Below are positions 36,166 through 48,000 of a DNA stretch of 64,000 bases, in pieces. Made by a program: the position numbers and the translations under genes. The stretch covers positions 41,059,735 to 41,123,734 of the forward strand of contig OU342636.1 in the NCBI GenBank assembly GCA_910589415.1, read 5' to 3'. The notes below the pieces were generated by a model, which saw only the letters and a list, made by a program, of their open reading frames with translations, had not been told where the DNA came from and made no database searches. How positions within the stretch are numbered: the first letter of the stretch is position 1; each line of letters begins with the position of its first letter. The stretch comes from Malachius bipustulatus (Eukaryota; Arthropoda; Insecta; Coleoptera; Melyridae).

Positions 36166-36310
36166 TTAGCTCGGGCGATAGCGCGATAGTTTAGGTTGTT
36201 GCCTGAAACCGTTGACGCTGCCACCGCCTGTGGCTCGAATCTCAGCACGGATTGGCGGTTTGTTTCGTCTATATTACTATTTATTTCTTTATAAAATGAT
36301 ATTAGGAATT
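36163..36310 (+). mobile_element. Possible tRNA-derived SINE fragment
   Basis: GGGCGATAGCGCGATAGTTT then GGTTGTTGCCTG resembles a mutated box A region, and GGCTCGAATCTC 40 bases later resembles box B (GGTTCGAATCC). CAGCACGGATTGGCGG follows, then an AT-rich tail with repeated TTTATAAA words. The spacing is right for a tRNA head. It sits between two parts of a Jockey remnant. No target duplication was found. Confidence 0.35.
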
Positions 36311-36399
36311 TTATTTATAAATTTCTTTATAAATGTATCTGTGGCTGTATGAGCTCATTCTCGAAGCCAAATTACCAGAGTGGAGCGACTATGTCTTAT

Positions 36400-36810
36400 C
36401 TACATAGTTGAAACCGATGCTCACTCTTTTTTTATAAGGTTTGTTCCTAATTCTTTGGTTTTGAGTTTCCTTGGCTTGGTTTATTATTTCTTTGCCTCTG
36501 TTTTGAGCAAGTATGAAACTGTGGTGATTTATGACGTCGGGACTCTCTTGCCATTGGCGAAAAGCCAGCTTTTGTTTGGAGCCGACAGCTTCCTTTCATC
36601 TTTTGTTGCACCAAGGTTTGCTGTTTGAAGGCAGTTTTTTTGAAAAGGGAATGTAGGCTTCCATGCCTGTTGAGATGACTTGAGCAACTTCTCTTAGCAC
36701 AAACAGATGGATCATCGGAGCCGCAACTAACGCTCCACTATGGAAATGCGCTATAATGTTCCCTGATTTCTTCCCTTTTCGCCGATCTATTGTGTTAGAG
36801 ACCGTATGCT
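36400..36810 (-). mobile_element. Jockey-like retrotransposon fragment (before the RT domain)
   Basis: The minus strand reads AKREEIREHYSAFPWWSV, then DDPSVCAREVAQVISTGMEA and YIPFSKKTAFKQQ. This matches, position for position, the plus-strand fragment at 42490-42720 (AKREELREHYRVFPWRSV ... AREVVRGILAGMEA). In Jockey-type elements this segment joins endonuclease and reverse transcriptase. Frameshifts follow. With the 42.5-kb copy it forms an inverted pair flanking the P450 gene at 39.0-41.6 kb. Confidence 0.65.
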
Positions 36811-37940
36811 GTTATGTTAACTTGCTTCTTTGACACTAATAATTGGTAGGACACATGATGTTGAGATGAGTTTGTGGTCTGAGAAATCCAGTAGAGCTTA
36901 TATCGTGATGATACATATTTGTGGGTTCGTGGTCAAAAAAGGACCGGGACGCTAGCGAATTCTCGATGTCATGCTGACTAGCCCGTGTTTCTTCACCACT
37001 CTACTTCGTCAAAGAGGCTTCGTCGAAGAGGCAGGTTTTTATGACCTGATTTAACCCACCATTTCGGCTGCTAATAATCTCCTACGGTTGATACAGTCTA
37101 AGAAATCAACCTAAGAAAAAAAAAAGTCTGTCCCTTGGCGGTCCGTTATCTTAGGCCACATGACGTCACAAATATTAGCCTCAAAGCCCTCCCCATGTTG
37201 GCAAGAGAGGAAGAGGACTAGCGAACCAAATTTTGCATTCTTGTAGAACTTATGGAAGATTTTGGATTTTCTTTAAAAAAGTTTACTAACGTCGAGTTTC
37301 TTCTACGGGCTGTCCCTAGTATAAACTTTTTTTTTAATAGGCCAGCGACATTGATAGGAAAAGCTAAATTTCAATATAGGCACATTTTATTGCACTTTTA
37401 AAAAGAATTGAACTGAAATTTTCACAGTTAGCACTTCGCTAATACGACATGTGTAACGTAACGATCCCTGGTCCGTTCGTCTTTCGCGAAAAGCCACGGT
37501 GATCGTCTATTTACCTCTGGGTTTCCCCTAATAGGACCGCTGTGTTTTTCTCGTTGTGTTTACGTAGTTTTTACCGTAGTCACCCCTGCTCTTTGATTGA
37601 GGTATGCCAGGATTACTATGGCCGAAACGGATGCGCAAAAGAACCTACTATGACTCATTGTATCTTGGTTGATGGGGATTTCCCACAGAAAAGCGGGGAA
37701 ATTTACTGAGACTTGTTATTGACTGTGGACTCCCTATCAGATGTCTAAAAGCGAATGATGGGCGAGAGAATTCGTTTGCAAGGGCATAAAATCGTGAAGG
37801 GCGAGAGGGGCTGTGATTTCGCATAGAGAGTACAAAACAATGGAAAGCGAATGATGAATCCCTTTCATGCATTTTTCAAACTCTAATCCATTTCGGATTC
37901 CACTCTCTTGCACGCCTGTGCTTTCTTATTATTTCGTTTC
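36811..37940. other. Intergenic DNA with a repeat fragment, no gene recognised
   Basis: 37220-37440 repeats the sequence of 16407-16930. The remainder has no supported frame. Short CT/GA-rich words occur, but nothing I can assign. Confidence 0.4.
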
Positions 37941-37944
37941 GCTT

Positions 37945-38350
37945 TTGTTTCGTTTACAGACTACCCGGTATATTGCGGGAATGTCTGTCTGATTTCATTT
38001 CAAGCATCAGCTTGAATTAATTGAAGAGTACAACCACTTTGGTTACAGACTATCCGGGATATGGCGGAAATGTCTGCCTGGTACCTATTCAACGATTTTC
38101 CTTGCCTACTTTCCTTTTTCTAGTTTCTTTGATTTCATTTCAAGCAACAGCTTGAATTAATTAAAGAATACAACCCCTTTGGTTACAGACTATCCGGGAT
38201 ATGGCAGAAATGTCTGTCTAGTTTGCCTATTCGATGATTTTCTTTACCTAATTTCCTTTTTCTAGTTTCTTTGATTTCAGTTCAAGCAACAGCTTGAATT
38301 AATTAAAGAAGACAACCACTTTGGTTACAGACTACCCGGGATATGGCGGC
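37945..38350. repeat. Tandem repeat, about 3 units of 140 bp
   Basis: GGTTACAGACTATCCGGGAT starts at about 38041, 38181 and (as CTACCCGGG) 38323, and an earlier worn copy lies at 37953. GATTTCATTTCAAGCA recurs at 37991, 38131 and 38272. The spacing is 140-142 bases, with the first unit shortened by about 50 bases. Units differ by a few substitutions. No coding role is apparent. Confidence 0.85.
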
Positions 38351-39004
38351 ACAAAATGTCACAGTGCACACTACTCATCGGCACTGGTCAAGTATTCACA
38401 AGTAGGTACTTGCCAAGTACTAAGTACTGCGTAATGAGTGGCCTGCTTAATGAATGCGACATCACGAGTCTGGTCCCGTCCCTGATCTTTCCCATTCCCA
38501 TGGCACGTGACACTACACCGTACACGGAAGTCGCGCGCCATGGGAAGCCGCTTAAAACAAATTTTTTGAGTAAATTAAAATACCTTCAAATGATTTTGTC
38601 TCCAATGTTATCTTATCTACCATTGTAAGCAAAAAAAATTAAACATCAAGCATCATCATCATAGTTTATTTTATTTATTTTTTTACTTACTACCTAATTG
38701 CGTAGCTGTTTTCAAACAAAACTTTTTCTACGCAACTCAAGAATGGAAACTTAATAAGAATTCAAAAACATTGTAATATACAATCTACTTATCGATATTG
38801 AATCATTTAAGATAATCCATTCCGTGAATACTTAGTTGACAACATTAATAGATGAGGAAAATGACATTTGTGACATTATTGTTGTTTTGATTGTAAACCT
38901 ATTCAGAAAATGAAGCCGTCCTCTATACGTTTTCAATGTTTCATTATTTACCTATATTACACAATATGAATAATACGACCTATGCTAATGAAACTTTGCT
39001 TAAA

Positions 39005-41629
39005 TTAACCATCTAGATTTCTTCTTTTAAAGCCGAACCAGAAGCCGCCTTCTGCGGTGGTATTAAAATTAAAAGTCTTCTTGCTAATAGTTAATGGAAT
39101 TTGACTCTCTTTAACTGGAACTATTTCAAATTTGGACAACAGTTCGAAGAACAGAATTTTTGTTTCCAACAGGGCAAATCTAATTCCAATGCAATGTCTA
39201 GGACCAACACCAAATGGCATGTATGCATCACGGTTCAAACTTGCTTTATTCTCTTCGCTAAACCTTTCTGGATCAAACTTCTCCGGATCAGGAAAATACT
39301 GTTCATCATGCTGCAGAGGATAAATAGGAATCCAGATATTGTCTCCGGTATTCAGATGCACTGGCTCCTCCTCGGGATATTTTGGTTCAATCGTGAATGG
39401 CTTGGTTACAACTCTGTCTGTTGACACAGCTATGGGCCATTTTCTCAATGATTCTGTAAAATAAATAAAGAATAATGAATTTATAAACGTCGATCAAATT
39501 CTACAGTCGCTGCAATATAGAAGATATCTAAATCGGTAGCGGTATAAGATGTGTGCATGGCCAAAAGGTATTCCCCGCAAATAACTACAAAAAAATATGC
39601 AAGTTAAAAAAATTACATTTGATTTGATTCCAAAATTATTAACAACCTGGAATTGAAATTCTGAAAAAACTAAAAGTTTTTATTTTACTATCGATTCAGT
39701 TTAATGGTGCCAAGTAATATTTTTACCGCAATTGTAGCCTTTTTCATGTAATTTTAGAAAATGGTACTAAAGTTTGAAGAAAATGCATACAGGGTGAACT
39801 TTTTGACAAAACCGATGGATAAGTGAAAAATTAAGTATGGCCCTGCAGTTTAGAATTGGGCGAAAAATGCAAGGCTTTAAGTGTCATTGGTAGAGCATAT
39901 CTACCAAAAGGTTCCGCTCATTAATAATTTCGGCAAAATGCATGAATCACCCTGTAACATGGAAACTAAGGGCCTCAGAAAAATTTCAAAACCAGATCCT
40001 GTGGTTTTGAATTAAGCTATGTCGGTCTGCTGGTGGATCACCCTGCATTCCTGCATCTGGGGACAGACACTGCACTGAGTTCCATGTTTTGATATCTGTG
40101 TTATCAAGTATGAATCTCGCACATTGCTGTGGTAATCCCAAAATTCGGCGCTGATCACATTTTGGTTTAACATGTTTGAATTCCAAAGAAAATTATAATG
40201 AAAAATTGACTCTGGAGTTTTGCAGACCTTTCAATAATTACCTGATATCACCATGTCGAGATACTTCATTTTCATTAATTCATCGTAAGTGATTTTGCCA
40301 CGGATGTTTGCCCTTTTTTCATCAACTTCTTCAATAAGCTTTCGCTGGATATCTGGATTGATAGCGAGTTCATACGATGTAAAACATAACAGACCAGAGA
40401 CTGTGTCTTTTCCACCGAAGAAGAAAAACAGAGCGTGGCTAGTAATCTCATCGTATGACATTTTTACATGTTTTCCTGTTTGTTTAACTTCCGGTACAAA
40501 AACACTATTATCGGTTTCTCCTTCATTGTCATTATGTATCTTATTTTCTCTCGCTTCCATCATCAATTGCAGGAAATCTGGGCGATGAATGTTATTTTTC
40601 TCTCTGTATTCCATTGCATCTTTAACTATACTTTTAAAGAACTCACCAGCACCTCTGTCTATGAAAGTCATCTTTAAGAACTACAATAAAAAAATATATA
40701 TATTTGATTTTAAAATTTTGCAATAAATTTCTTACTTTCATTAATCGTGGGAATGCTACGAACCCAACAAATTTTGCGAAAATTATCAGTCCAGTGAAAT
40801 CTAGCTTTAGACCCAATTTGAAAAATTCATTATCCGGGTCCCTCAAAGAATCATATTTCACTCCGAAAGCGGACGTGGCAATAACGTCACTTGTAAACCT
40901 CTGATATGTCTCTTGGAGTTCAAGGGTTAAGATTGGTTCATTTTTCTTCAAAAAATAATTGACAAAATCTTCACTGGTCTCTTGGATTAGCGCGAATAAA
41001 TATTTCATTTTACTTCCGGTAAATGTAGGACTTATTGTTACTCTAGCGTTTCTCCACGCCTGGTCTGTAATCGAATAATCAATGTATTATTTAAGACTTT
41101 TCTATGACCAATATATTATTAAATACCTTCCATTGAGAAGAGATTTTCAGTAGCTAATGGATCTGATCCCTTTATGATTGGGGTGAAATGGTTAGAAAAA
41201 TGATCAAACTTTTTGATAGTCACCTCTTTTATGAGTTCTGGATCTCTGAGTAGAAGAACAGGGTGTGTCATTTCATAAAGTCCAATGTATCTGCAAAAGT
41301 ATAACAAAAATTACAATATCTTTCTTCCAGAATTTAATCAAAAATCCTTGAATAATTTTATATTATATTTTAGACTTTAGATACTCTTTGAATATATAAA
41401 GTAGTTGAAAAAATAAATATCTATTAGCTTACCTTTTGTCAGTTTTTTTGTAAATTCTCTGAATTAAATCTATGAAAGATTCTAAATTGAAAGTCTTTTT
41501 GAGCATGTCCCCAAATACATATTTTGGGTCCACTTGTTCAATTCCTCGTTTAGTCCAAAAGTTGTAAGGCTTTATGGCGTAATAATAAACACCATAAATA
41601 ACAGCGGCAAAAATTAGCAATCCAATCAT
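39005..41629 (-). CDS. Cytochrome P450, CYP9-type, complete five-exon gene (525 aa)
   Basis: Predicted ER-anchored haem-thiolate monooxygenase. Exons (minus strand): 41629-41433, 41290-41127, 41064-40736, 40680-40242 and 39453-39005, all with GT-AG introns. Phases join without a stop, giving 525 residues, the usual length. Visible motifs: N-terminal anchor (residues ~2-20), helix C W124-RNA-R128, helix I GGKDT (319-323), helix K ESLR (377-380, created across intron 4), PERF (438-441), and haem loop FGVGPRHCIG with the ligand Cys464. KKFDHFSNH and FFFFGGKDTVSG point to CYP9 rather than CYP6. The ATG at 41629 was chosen because the frame upstream only offers TTG. A possible AATAAA lies about 335 bases after the stop. 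It is a tandem duplicate of the gene at 45.0-49.5 kb. Intron 4 holds a 165-bp MITE. The substrate is unknown; xenobiotic detoxification is typical of the family. Confidence 0.95.
39790..39954. mobile_element. 165-bp MITE in intron 4 of the first P450 gene
   Basis: It begins CAGGGTGAACTTTTTGAC and ends GCATGAATCACCCTG, with TA on both sides (39788-39789, 39955-39956). Only the outer 8-9 bases are inverted. It belongs to the CAGGG/TA class found throughout the window and is absent from the matching intron of the second gene. Confidence 0.6.
40032..40170. repeat. Intron 4 segment conserved with 45598-45715
   Basis: Words shared in the same order: GCATCTGG / GCATCTGG, GATATCTGTGT, AAGTAT.ATGAAT, GTAATCCCAAAATTCGGC / GAATCCCAAAATTCGGC, GCGCTGATCACAT / GCGCTGATAACAT. 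The segment is more conserved than the rest of the intron. It may be an ancestral repeat present before the gene duplication, since it can also be translated in part, or a conserved intronic signal. Confidence 0.5.
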
Positions 41630-42020
41630 CTTGATCAATCAGCACCTAACAGAACTTATTATTGCAAAGCACTTATTAATACTACTTATACTTGAAGAAA
41701 ATCAGACTTATTATGAATTAGATAGATAGGAGATAGATACCTTAGATCAACGCTAAACTTGAAGAAGTATTTATTGATATTGAATTCAAATCATCCAATG
41801 ATGGTGCTTTATTTCAGATTATTTGTCAAATTTCTGTTGGAAACAATAAATTATTATTATTATTATTATTATTATTATCATACTAATGCAAAAATCCCAT
41901 AAAAATATTTTCTGAAACCAAAAAAAGCAATACAATAATTTAAAAATACATCATATTTTGCAACATTTGACAACATTGTATTGAATACCAAATTGCTAAA
42001 TAAATGCTAAATTTAAAACT
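41630..42020. promoter_or_regulatory. Upstream region of the first P450 gene, conserved with the second
   Basis: Words GATCAACGCTAAACTTGAAG, TTGAATTCAAATCA and TTGCAACATTTGACAACATTG match GATCAACGTTAAACTTGGAG, TTAAATTCAAATCA and ACAGCACTTGGCAACATGG upstream of the gene at 49476, in the same order. The duplicated unit therefore includes at least about 350 bases of 5' flank. GTATAAGTAG at about 41683-41692 is a possible TATA-like element, unproven. An ATT/TAT microsatellite lies at about 41850-41879. Confidence 0.5.
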
Positions 42021-42139
42021 TATAGGTAATTGTTGACTTGCCATTTTACTGATAAAGGTTTGGAAATTTATTATTGTTGTATTTAATTTTAATATTCAAT
42101 CAATCCTTATATCTGTGATGATTTTTTATGATAGAGCGA

Positions 42140-43440
42140 ATTTTTTACATTCTAGTAGCGAATATTAAAGCCCTAAAATTTATATTGTTTCTTTGTTTCT
42201 CTTCCAATGAGATCTGCTTATCTATTTTATATCTATCTATATAATTAGGAATGGCACCGGGGAAATTAAATGCCCGTGGCTGACCAAAACTAGCAACCAA
42301 ATCATAGAGGCCATTGAACCCACACAGCTTCGTCCGGTGTAATACCATCTTTCTGGCTTAGGGAGGCGTAAAGTTGCTTTAATAAGTTGATGTTCCGAAG
42401 CGTCATCAAACACATATTACCACTGTGAAAGCTCCACTGAGTTCCTCAGTCCACAAACTCGTCTCAAAATCACATATCCTACCAATTAGTGTCAAAGGAG
42501 CAAGTAAACCGCGTATAGTTCGGCACTATAGATCAGCCAAAAGGGAAGAACTCAGGGAACATTATCGAGTTTTTCCATGGCGGAGCGTTTGTTTCGTCTT
42601 TAATGATCCATCTGCTTGTGCTAGGGAGGTTGTTCGAGGCATCTTAGCTGGCATGGAAGCCTACATTTCATTTTCCCAAAAAACAGCCATCAAACAGCAA
42701 ATCTTGGTTCAACAATAGATGCAAAGAAGCTCTCGCCTCTAAACAACTGCCTCTTTGAAATGCCGAAGAAGTTCTGCTTGTTGCTTGCGAGTTATCTCGG
42801 AAATCGCTCCTTACAGGTGCGATCCATTTTATCTCCGACTCTATTCTATAAACGACCGCATGCTCTGCAGGCGAATGGCTACATCATTAAAGAAATCAGG
42901 AGAGCGTCATATGACCCGGAACAGAACATCACACGATACCCAGTGAACAATCACCAAGCGTTTTTGGGGCTGCATTTCTTCTCTGCTTCAGGAACGTCAC
43001 CGATCGAATCGGTAAGCTTCTGCAGCGCCACGGCGTCAAAACCTACTCAACAAGTTCGAAACATTCTCCGTTATGCTAAAGACCCCATTTATCTCTTTAC
43101 TTTTGCTGTAGTGTTATAGAATACCATGCTCATGTGGTGCTGTATACAACGGAACTACCTACCGTACCATCAGTAGACTGCCCAGAAAACAAAACAGGGC
43201 AATTTGCAATCACCCTTTCACCCTGCCGGCTTAGGATATAGTTGCCTCTATTAAAGATAAACTTTTCCAAGTTCTACTTCATGTGACGTTATTCGACTCA
43301 CTGTTCTTGATGTTCAGAAGCAGGTGGCCGGGCTGATTTTAACACGTGACCGTCATAGAAGACGGGTTTAGTTATTGTGTGTGTCACAGTTTGTAACGGT
43401 TTCTTTGACGCCTCACGTAACCATTCAATGTCGTTACCGT
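42140..43440 (+). mobile_element. Jockey-like retrotransposon fragment
   Basis: The plus-strand frame at 42425-42718 contains VKGASKPRIVRHYRSAKREE, LREHYRVFPWRSVCFVFND and AREVVRGILAGMEAYISFS, matching the minus-strand fragment at 36400-36810. Downstream pieces (EEVLLVACELSRKSLL, and VSRLPRKQNRA-like about 43180) are in shifting frames. The remnant is inactive. A piggyBac-type element is inserted just after it. Confidence 0.6.
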
Positions 43441-43449
43441 TTTATTTAA

Positions 43450-44022
43450 CACGTTAAGCGCCAAGCAGTATTTCCAATTTTTTTCTCGTGGGCCAACAAA
43501 ATTTTTCATTAGAAAATGTCAAAATAATAAGGGAACAATCATTAATTTTGATAAATTTTGTTTAATTTGATTGCTTTTTCAAAAAATCTGTGTCGGTCAC
43601 TGGTGACCGACATGGCCCACTGGGAACTGAATGACCAAGTATTACCCTAGCGGTCATATGACCGCCATAGGATATAATAGTGGTCTTTACCACATAACAG
43701 AGTTTGAATATTATAGAATATTTTTTTTTTGTAACCAAAGATTATAAGTTTATAGAATAAAACATTTGTTGCTCGAACATGTTTCATATTTTCTTATTCA
43801 GACTTCGGGAGCTAAAAAAAATCAAGCAAAGTAAAAATTCAAAGCCTGTCGATACCAATCTATCCTACTGGGCCATATCGGTCATGTATATACTACGCTA
43901 CGCGTGTATAGTCGGTCAGCTGGCCTGGTAGACTAGTTTTGTTGGTCGGTCATAGGTGACCGCCATGGCCCTGTGGAAGAGTAAGCGGTCGGTCTCTAGT
44001 GACCGCCATGGCGCTTAACGTG
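43450..44022. mobile_element. 573-bp piggyBac-type non-autonomous element
   Basis: It begins CACGTTAAGCGCCAAGC and ends CATGGCGCTTAACGTG, giving a 14-base inverted repeat. TTAA flanks both ends (43446-43449 and 44023-44026), the piggyBac signature. The interior carries at least four copies of a GTCGGTCAC.GGTGACCG(C/A)CATGGC-like palindromic word, near 43594-43618, 43653-43670, 43946-43972 and 43988-44013. No transposase is encoded, so it would need one in trans. Confidence 0.85.
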
Positions 44023-44039
44023 TTAATTAATCAAATTGT

Positions 44040-44220
44040 ATCGATCCTCTTTCCTCTTCCTGAAAATAACGCAAGAGGTAGATCGCCAACGAGATGGACT
44101 GATCAGGTGCACCAAAGTACGAGCCGCTCATTCTGTCAAGGTTTTCGAGATGCAAGGGACAGAACAAAGTGGAAACAGCTGCTCGAAAATGTGGGGGGAA
44201 ATCACGATCCTCAGTAATAA
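44040..44220 (+). mobile_element. RTE-like retrotransposon 3' remnant
   Basis: The plus strand encodes RGRSPTRWTDQVHQ then FRDARDRTKWKQLLENVGGN and HDPQ before a stop. This is the familiar C-terminal tail of RTE-type reverse transcriptases (GRPPTRWxDQV ... RDRxxWRxLV ... HDP). It is separated by the piggyBac-type element from the Jockey fragment on its left. Confidence 0.6.
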
Positions 44221-45002
44221 GGGAGCGACTGGAGTGATATAAGTTGTAAGGATCATTATAGAGTCCACTGTATAAAAATTTCTTGGAACATTCCTTCGGT
44301 GTTGTTCGTTTTCTGAAAATAGGCCGTTGGGAGAGAGCATTTAAGGACGGTAGACAGGTGGGCGGTCAAACAGGCCCTCTCATTATATTCAGAAATTTTA
44401 ACTTGTTTCATTAATTTAATTGAGTTCCCTAACTAGAATGTGCAGCTAAAACAACCCGTCGAATACTCAGTGAGGTATGTACTATTATTTTTTTTATGAT
44501 TACCGTTTAGATTGTTAGCAGATACTTTCATGTCGAGCGGTGAGACCAAAATTATTTCGTCATCCCACTTTATGATTAATTTAATTTTAATAATAATTGT
44601 TTTGCAATCGATCAAAATACTATATCAACTACTATACTTGTCTCAAATCTATTTTTTCTACTTTTTTAGAACAAAAATGAAACTACAGAGTTTATTTATT
44701 TATTTATTTACTAACATATTTATTTTTTCCAATAGGCACAAACATTTTTTCTAAGCAACTCATAAAGGGAAGCAAACAAAGACTTCAAAATTATTGTAAT
44801 ATACAATCGCATACATGCCAATTGCCATTAAGAATTCTTGAAAATGTTCAATTCGTGAACATTTATTTGACAACATTAAAAGATTGCTAAATGAAATTCT
44901 TGACGTTGTTATCGTGATTATAAACCTAATTCGGAAATTGGTCATCTAGGTTTTCAATTTTTCATTATTTAACCATATTATACAATAGGGTTCACTTATC
45001 CA
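44221..45002. other. 3' flank of the second P450 gene
   Basis: From about 44680 the sequence parallels 38640-39000, downstream of the first P450: TTTATTTATTTATT, TTCTAAGCAACTCA / CTACGCAACTCA, TTGTAATATACAATC, and TTGACAACATTAA. The reverse-strand AATAAA at 44691-44696, about 307 bases after the stop, may be the polyadenylation signal. The left part of the stretch has nothing recognisable. Confidence 0.5.
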
Positions 45003-48000
45003 TTATCCATCAAGATTTCTGCTCTTAAGGCCAAACCAGAAACCGCCTTCTGCGGTAGTATTAAAATTAAAAGTCTTCTTGCTAACAGTTAATGGAATTT
45101 GACTCTGTTTAACTGGAACTATTTCAAATTTGGACAACAGTTCGAAGAACAAAATTTTAGTTTCCATAAGAGCAAATCTAAATCCAATGCAATGTCTAGG
45201 ACCAACACCAAATGGCATGTATGCGTCACGGTTTAAGCTCGCTTTATTCTCGTCGCTAAACCTTTCTGGATCAAACTTCTCCGGATCGGGAAAATACTGT
45301 TCATCATGCTGCAAGGGATAGATAGGAATCCAGATACTGTCTCCGGTTTTTAAATGCACTGGCTTCTCATCGGGATATTTCGGTTCTATCGTGAATGGCT
45401 TGGTCACAGTTCTGTCCGTTTGTACTGCTATGGGCCATTTTCTCAAAGATTCTGTAAAATAATTGAAGATTAATTAAAATTAATGATAATTATGTCGATC
45501 AAATTCCACAAACATTAATAAAAGGTATCTAAAGTAGCAGATATAGGGATGTAATTCTGGAACACTATAACAATATTCAATCACTATTTCTTCGCCATGT
45601 GCATCTGGTGCAGGACGACACTGACCTCTCTGTGCTGATATCTGTGTCAAGTATTATATGAATTTCTAAAGCTGTTGTGAGAATCCCAAAATTCGGCGCT
45701 GATAACATAGTAACAGGGAACTGATTTTGATCTTCTAACGGCATTGCCACACACGAGGATCTAGATAAATCATCCCTTATCGGCGATTAGCTTATGCCGA
45801 TTGCAAAACAATTCCACAAAACGAAGGTTGTAGTCCCAGGAAAGTCTTCAGTTCGTTCTGTTCTGAGCATGGGTTTTGCACAGTTCGGTACAGCATAAGT
45901 TTTCTTCATAATCAATGACCGTTTCTTATAAATTAGACTTAGGTCATCAAATAAAACGGTTTTAATTGCAAATCCCGTCAAGAAATATAATTATCTGGGT
46001 GATTTTACCAGTTTTGCCACCGCAAATGTTTACAGTTTGTCTTGCTTAAGAAGCTTGTTTACCGTATCCCTAGATAATATGCAGTGTTCCGTCACTATGG
46101 CCCGTATTCATCAATAAATATAACCCCTGGGGTTATATTTTGGAACATGTCATTGGTTTAAAATTAAGTAGCGTTCGTAGGCTTTGAGTATTAGACCAAT
46201 CAGCTGTCAGAAAATTCAAAATATAACCTCAGAGTTATATTTTGAAGTTTGATGAATACGGACATATATGTTATATTTATTCTAATAAAAGTGAAAACTT
46301 GATGGGTAATAGCCTTAGACTATATTAATAAATATGGACCAAGACATAAACACTGAAAAAGTGGTCCGACATCCCTCTCTCTCCAAACAAGACTGTTCAA
46401 AACAATGAATGCCAGATCAATAATGAAACTGGCACTTACAATGAAAGAGCGCAACCTCTCCAGTGTTATTGGTGGGCAATAAACATCGATGGATCCCTTA
46501 TACCCGTTTTACTTTGCTACATCTGGCAACATGAATGTTTACATCCTGTCAGACCGTTTGTTTACATAAAACCATAATAAGAGTTCGTGTTTTTCAAACA
46601 GTTTTTATACAACCTACAGAGATTCAAGGCCAACGTGAATCGATATCTCCGCTCATGCACCGCTCCCAGAGCGTCATAGGGATTTCCCTGCAGTGCATGT
46701 GCATTTTCAATAAACAAAAAAAAAAAGTTGTAAGTTCCTTGTTATTTATATTTTCAGCTCTAGCTTTCACTCGTTTTAAGCTTTAATAATTAATTTTTCA
46801 ATTAAGTTAAAAAAAAGTGGCGAAAACGTGTTCTGTTTGTGAGAAAACTTCGAAAGAAGGTAAGTCTATCAGTTTCCTACGTAAGCAACGCAAAGCCGTC
46901 AATCAAAACAAAGCATACATGGTCATGGGCGTAGCGTAGTGTAAGTGTTTTATCTTTTAATTTGTGAAAACAATTATTGTTTGACAGTTTTTTTTTTCAT
47001 TTTCGAAAGCATACTGAATACCTACTGAATACTTTGAAAAATACAGCTTGGAAAAATTATTCCATTTAAATAAATAAAAAATACTGATTTTTTGAAAGTA
47101 TATTACCTATTATTATTGTCAACCTCTAATTTAAGATAATCAGAATATTGAGAGGGGGAATAATATTCAAACAATATCATCAAAGAATATGAAATAGAAG
47201 ACTTTGACCCGGTTGCACGAACGTTAAAAAATTTCAGATTATTACTAATTTTAAGGCGCAAATTTTTAAAATGTGGTGAACTTTTTCCATGATCTTTCAT
47301 TTTTTATCGGCAATTAATTCTTCTAAAATTGAGACGAATTCACTCCCAGCAATATCAGAACAAAACTTTAGTAATACAAGGCATTTTAAAATTAGTGATT
47401 AGGTATCTGACATATTTTCAATTAGGCTCGTTTAATTTATTTTTAGAATAAAATCAACTAAATATGTAAGAAATTGAAAAAATATTTTTGGTACCTACTA
47501 CTGATGTATATTGCTTTCCGACTTTCCTATCGATTTTTTATTTGCTAAATTGTTATTACCTTTTTGTACCTTTTATTTTGTATAGGTAGGTATAAGTATA
47601 TATTTTCTTAATTTAATATCTATTAGTATTCCCATAATTTATGTTTTTTGTAACAAAAACTGCAAATAAAATAATAATATTATGAATATTATGATCATTA
47701 TTATAATTTATGTAATTATTATATTTCCTATAACTGAACTCGAGCGCGCCACTGCCGTTGCGTTCTGTTTGTTTACGTTTTACGTCGTTCCCCTTACCCC
47801 GCCAGAATCAGCATATGAGTGCGAGAGAGAATATCAACAAACCAAAACTGAGTTCAAGCTAAGATAGGGAAGGCGCGGTCCATATTTATTAATATAGTCT
47901 AAGGTAATAGCGCTCTATTCAACGGCATACTCGAGTGTATTGTATTTTGGTTTTAGATATCTTCGATTTTGATTTTAAAATCTAATTATTAATGATTTTC

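Noticed and set aside
40289..40588. Plus-strand frames antisense to P450 exons (also 39101-39424, 48118-48426)
   Set aside because: They are shadows of the P450 exons, which carry all the diagnostic motifs on the minus strand.
41850..41880. Possible CRISPR-like or satellite array
   Set aside because: It is a simple ATT microsatellite; no repeat-spacer structure occurs anywhere in the window.
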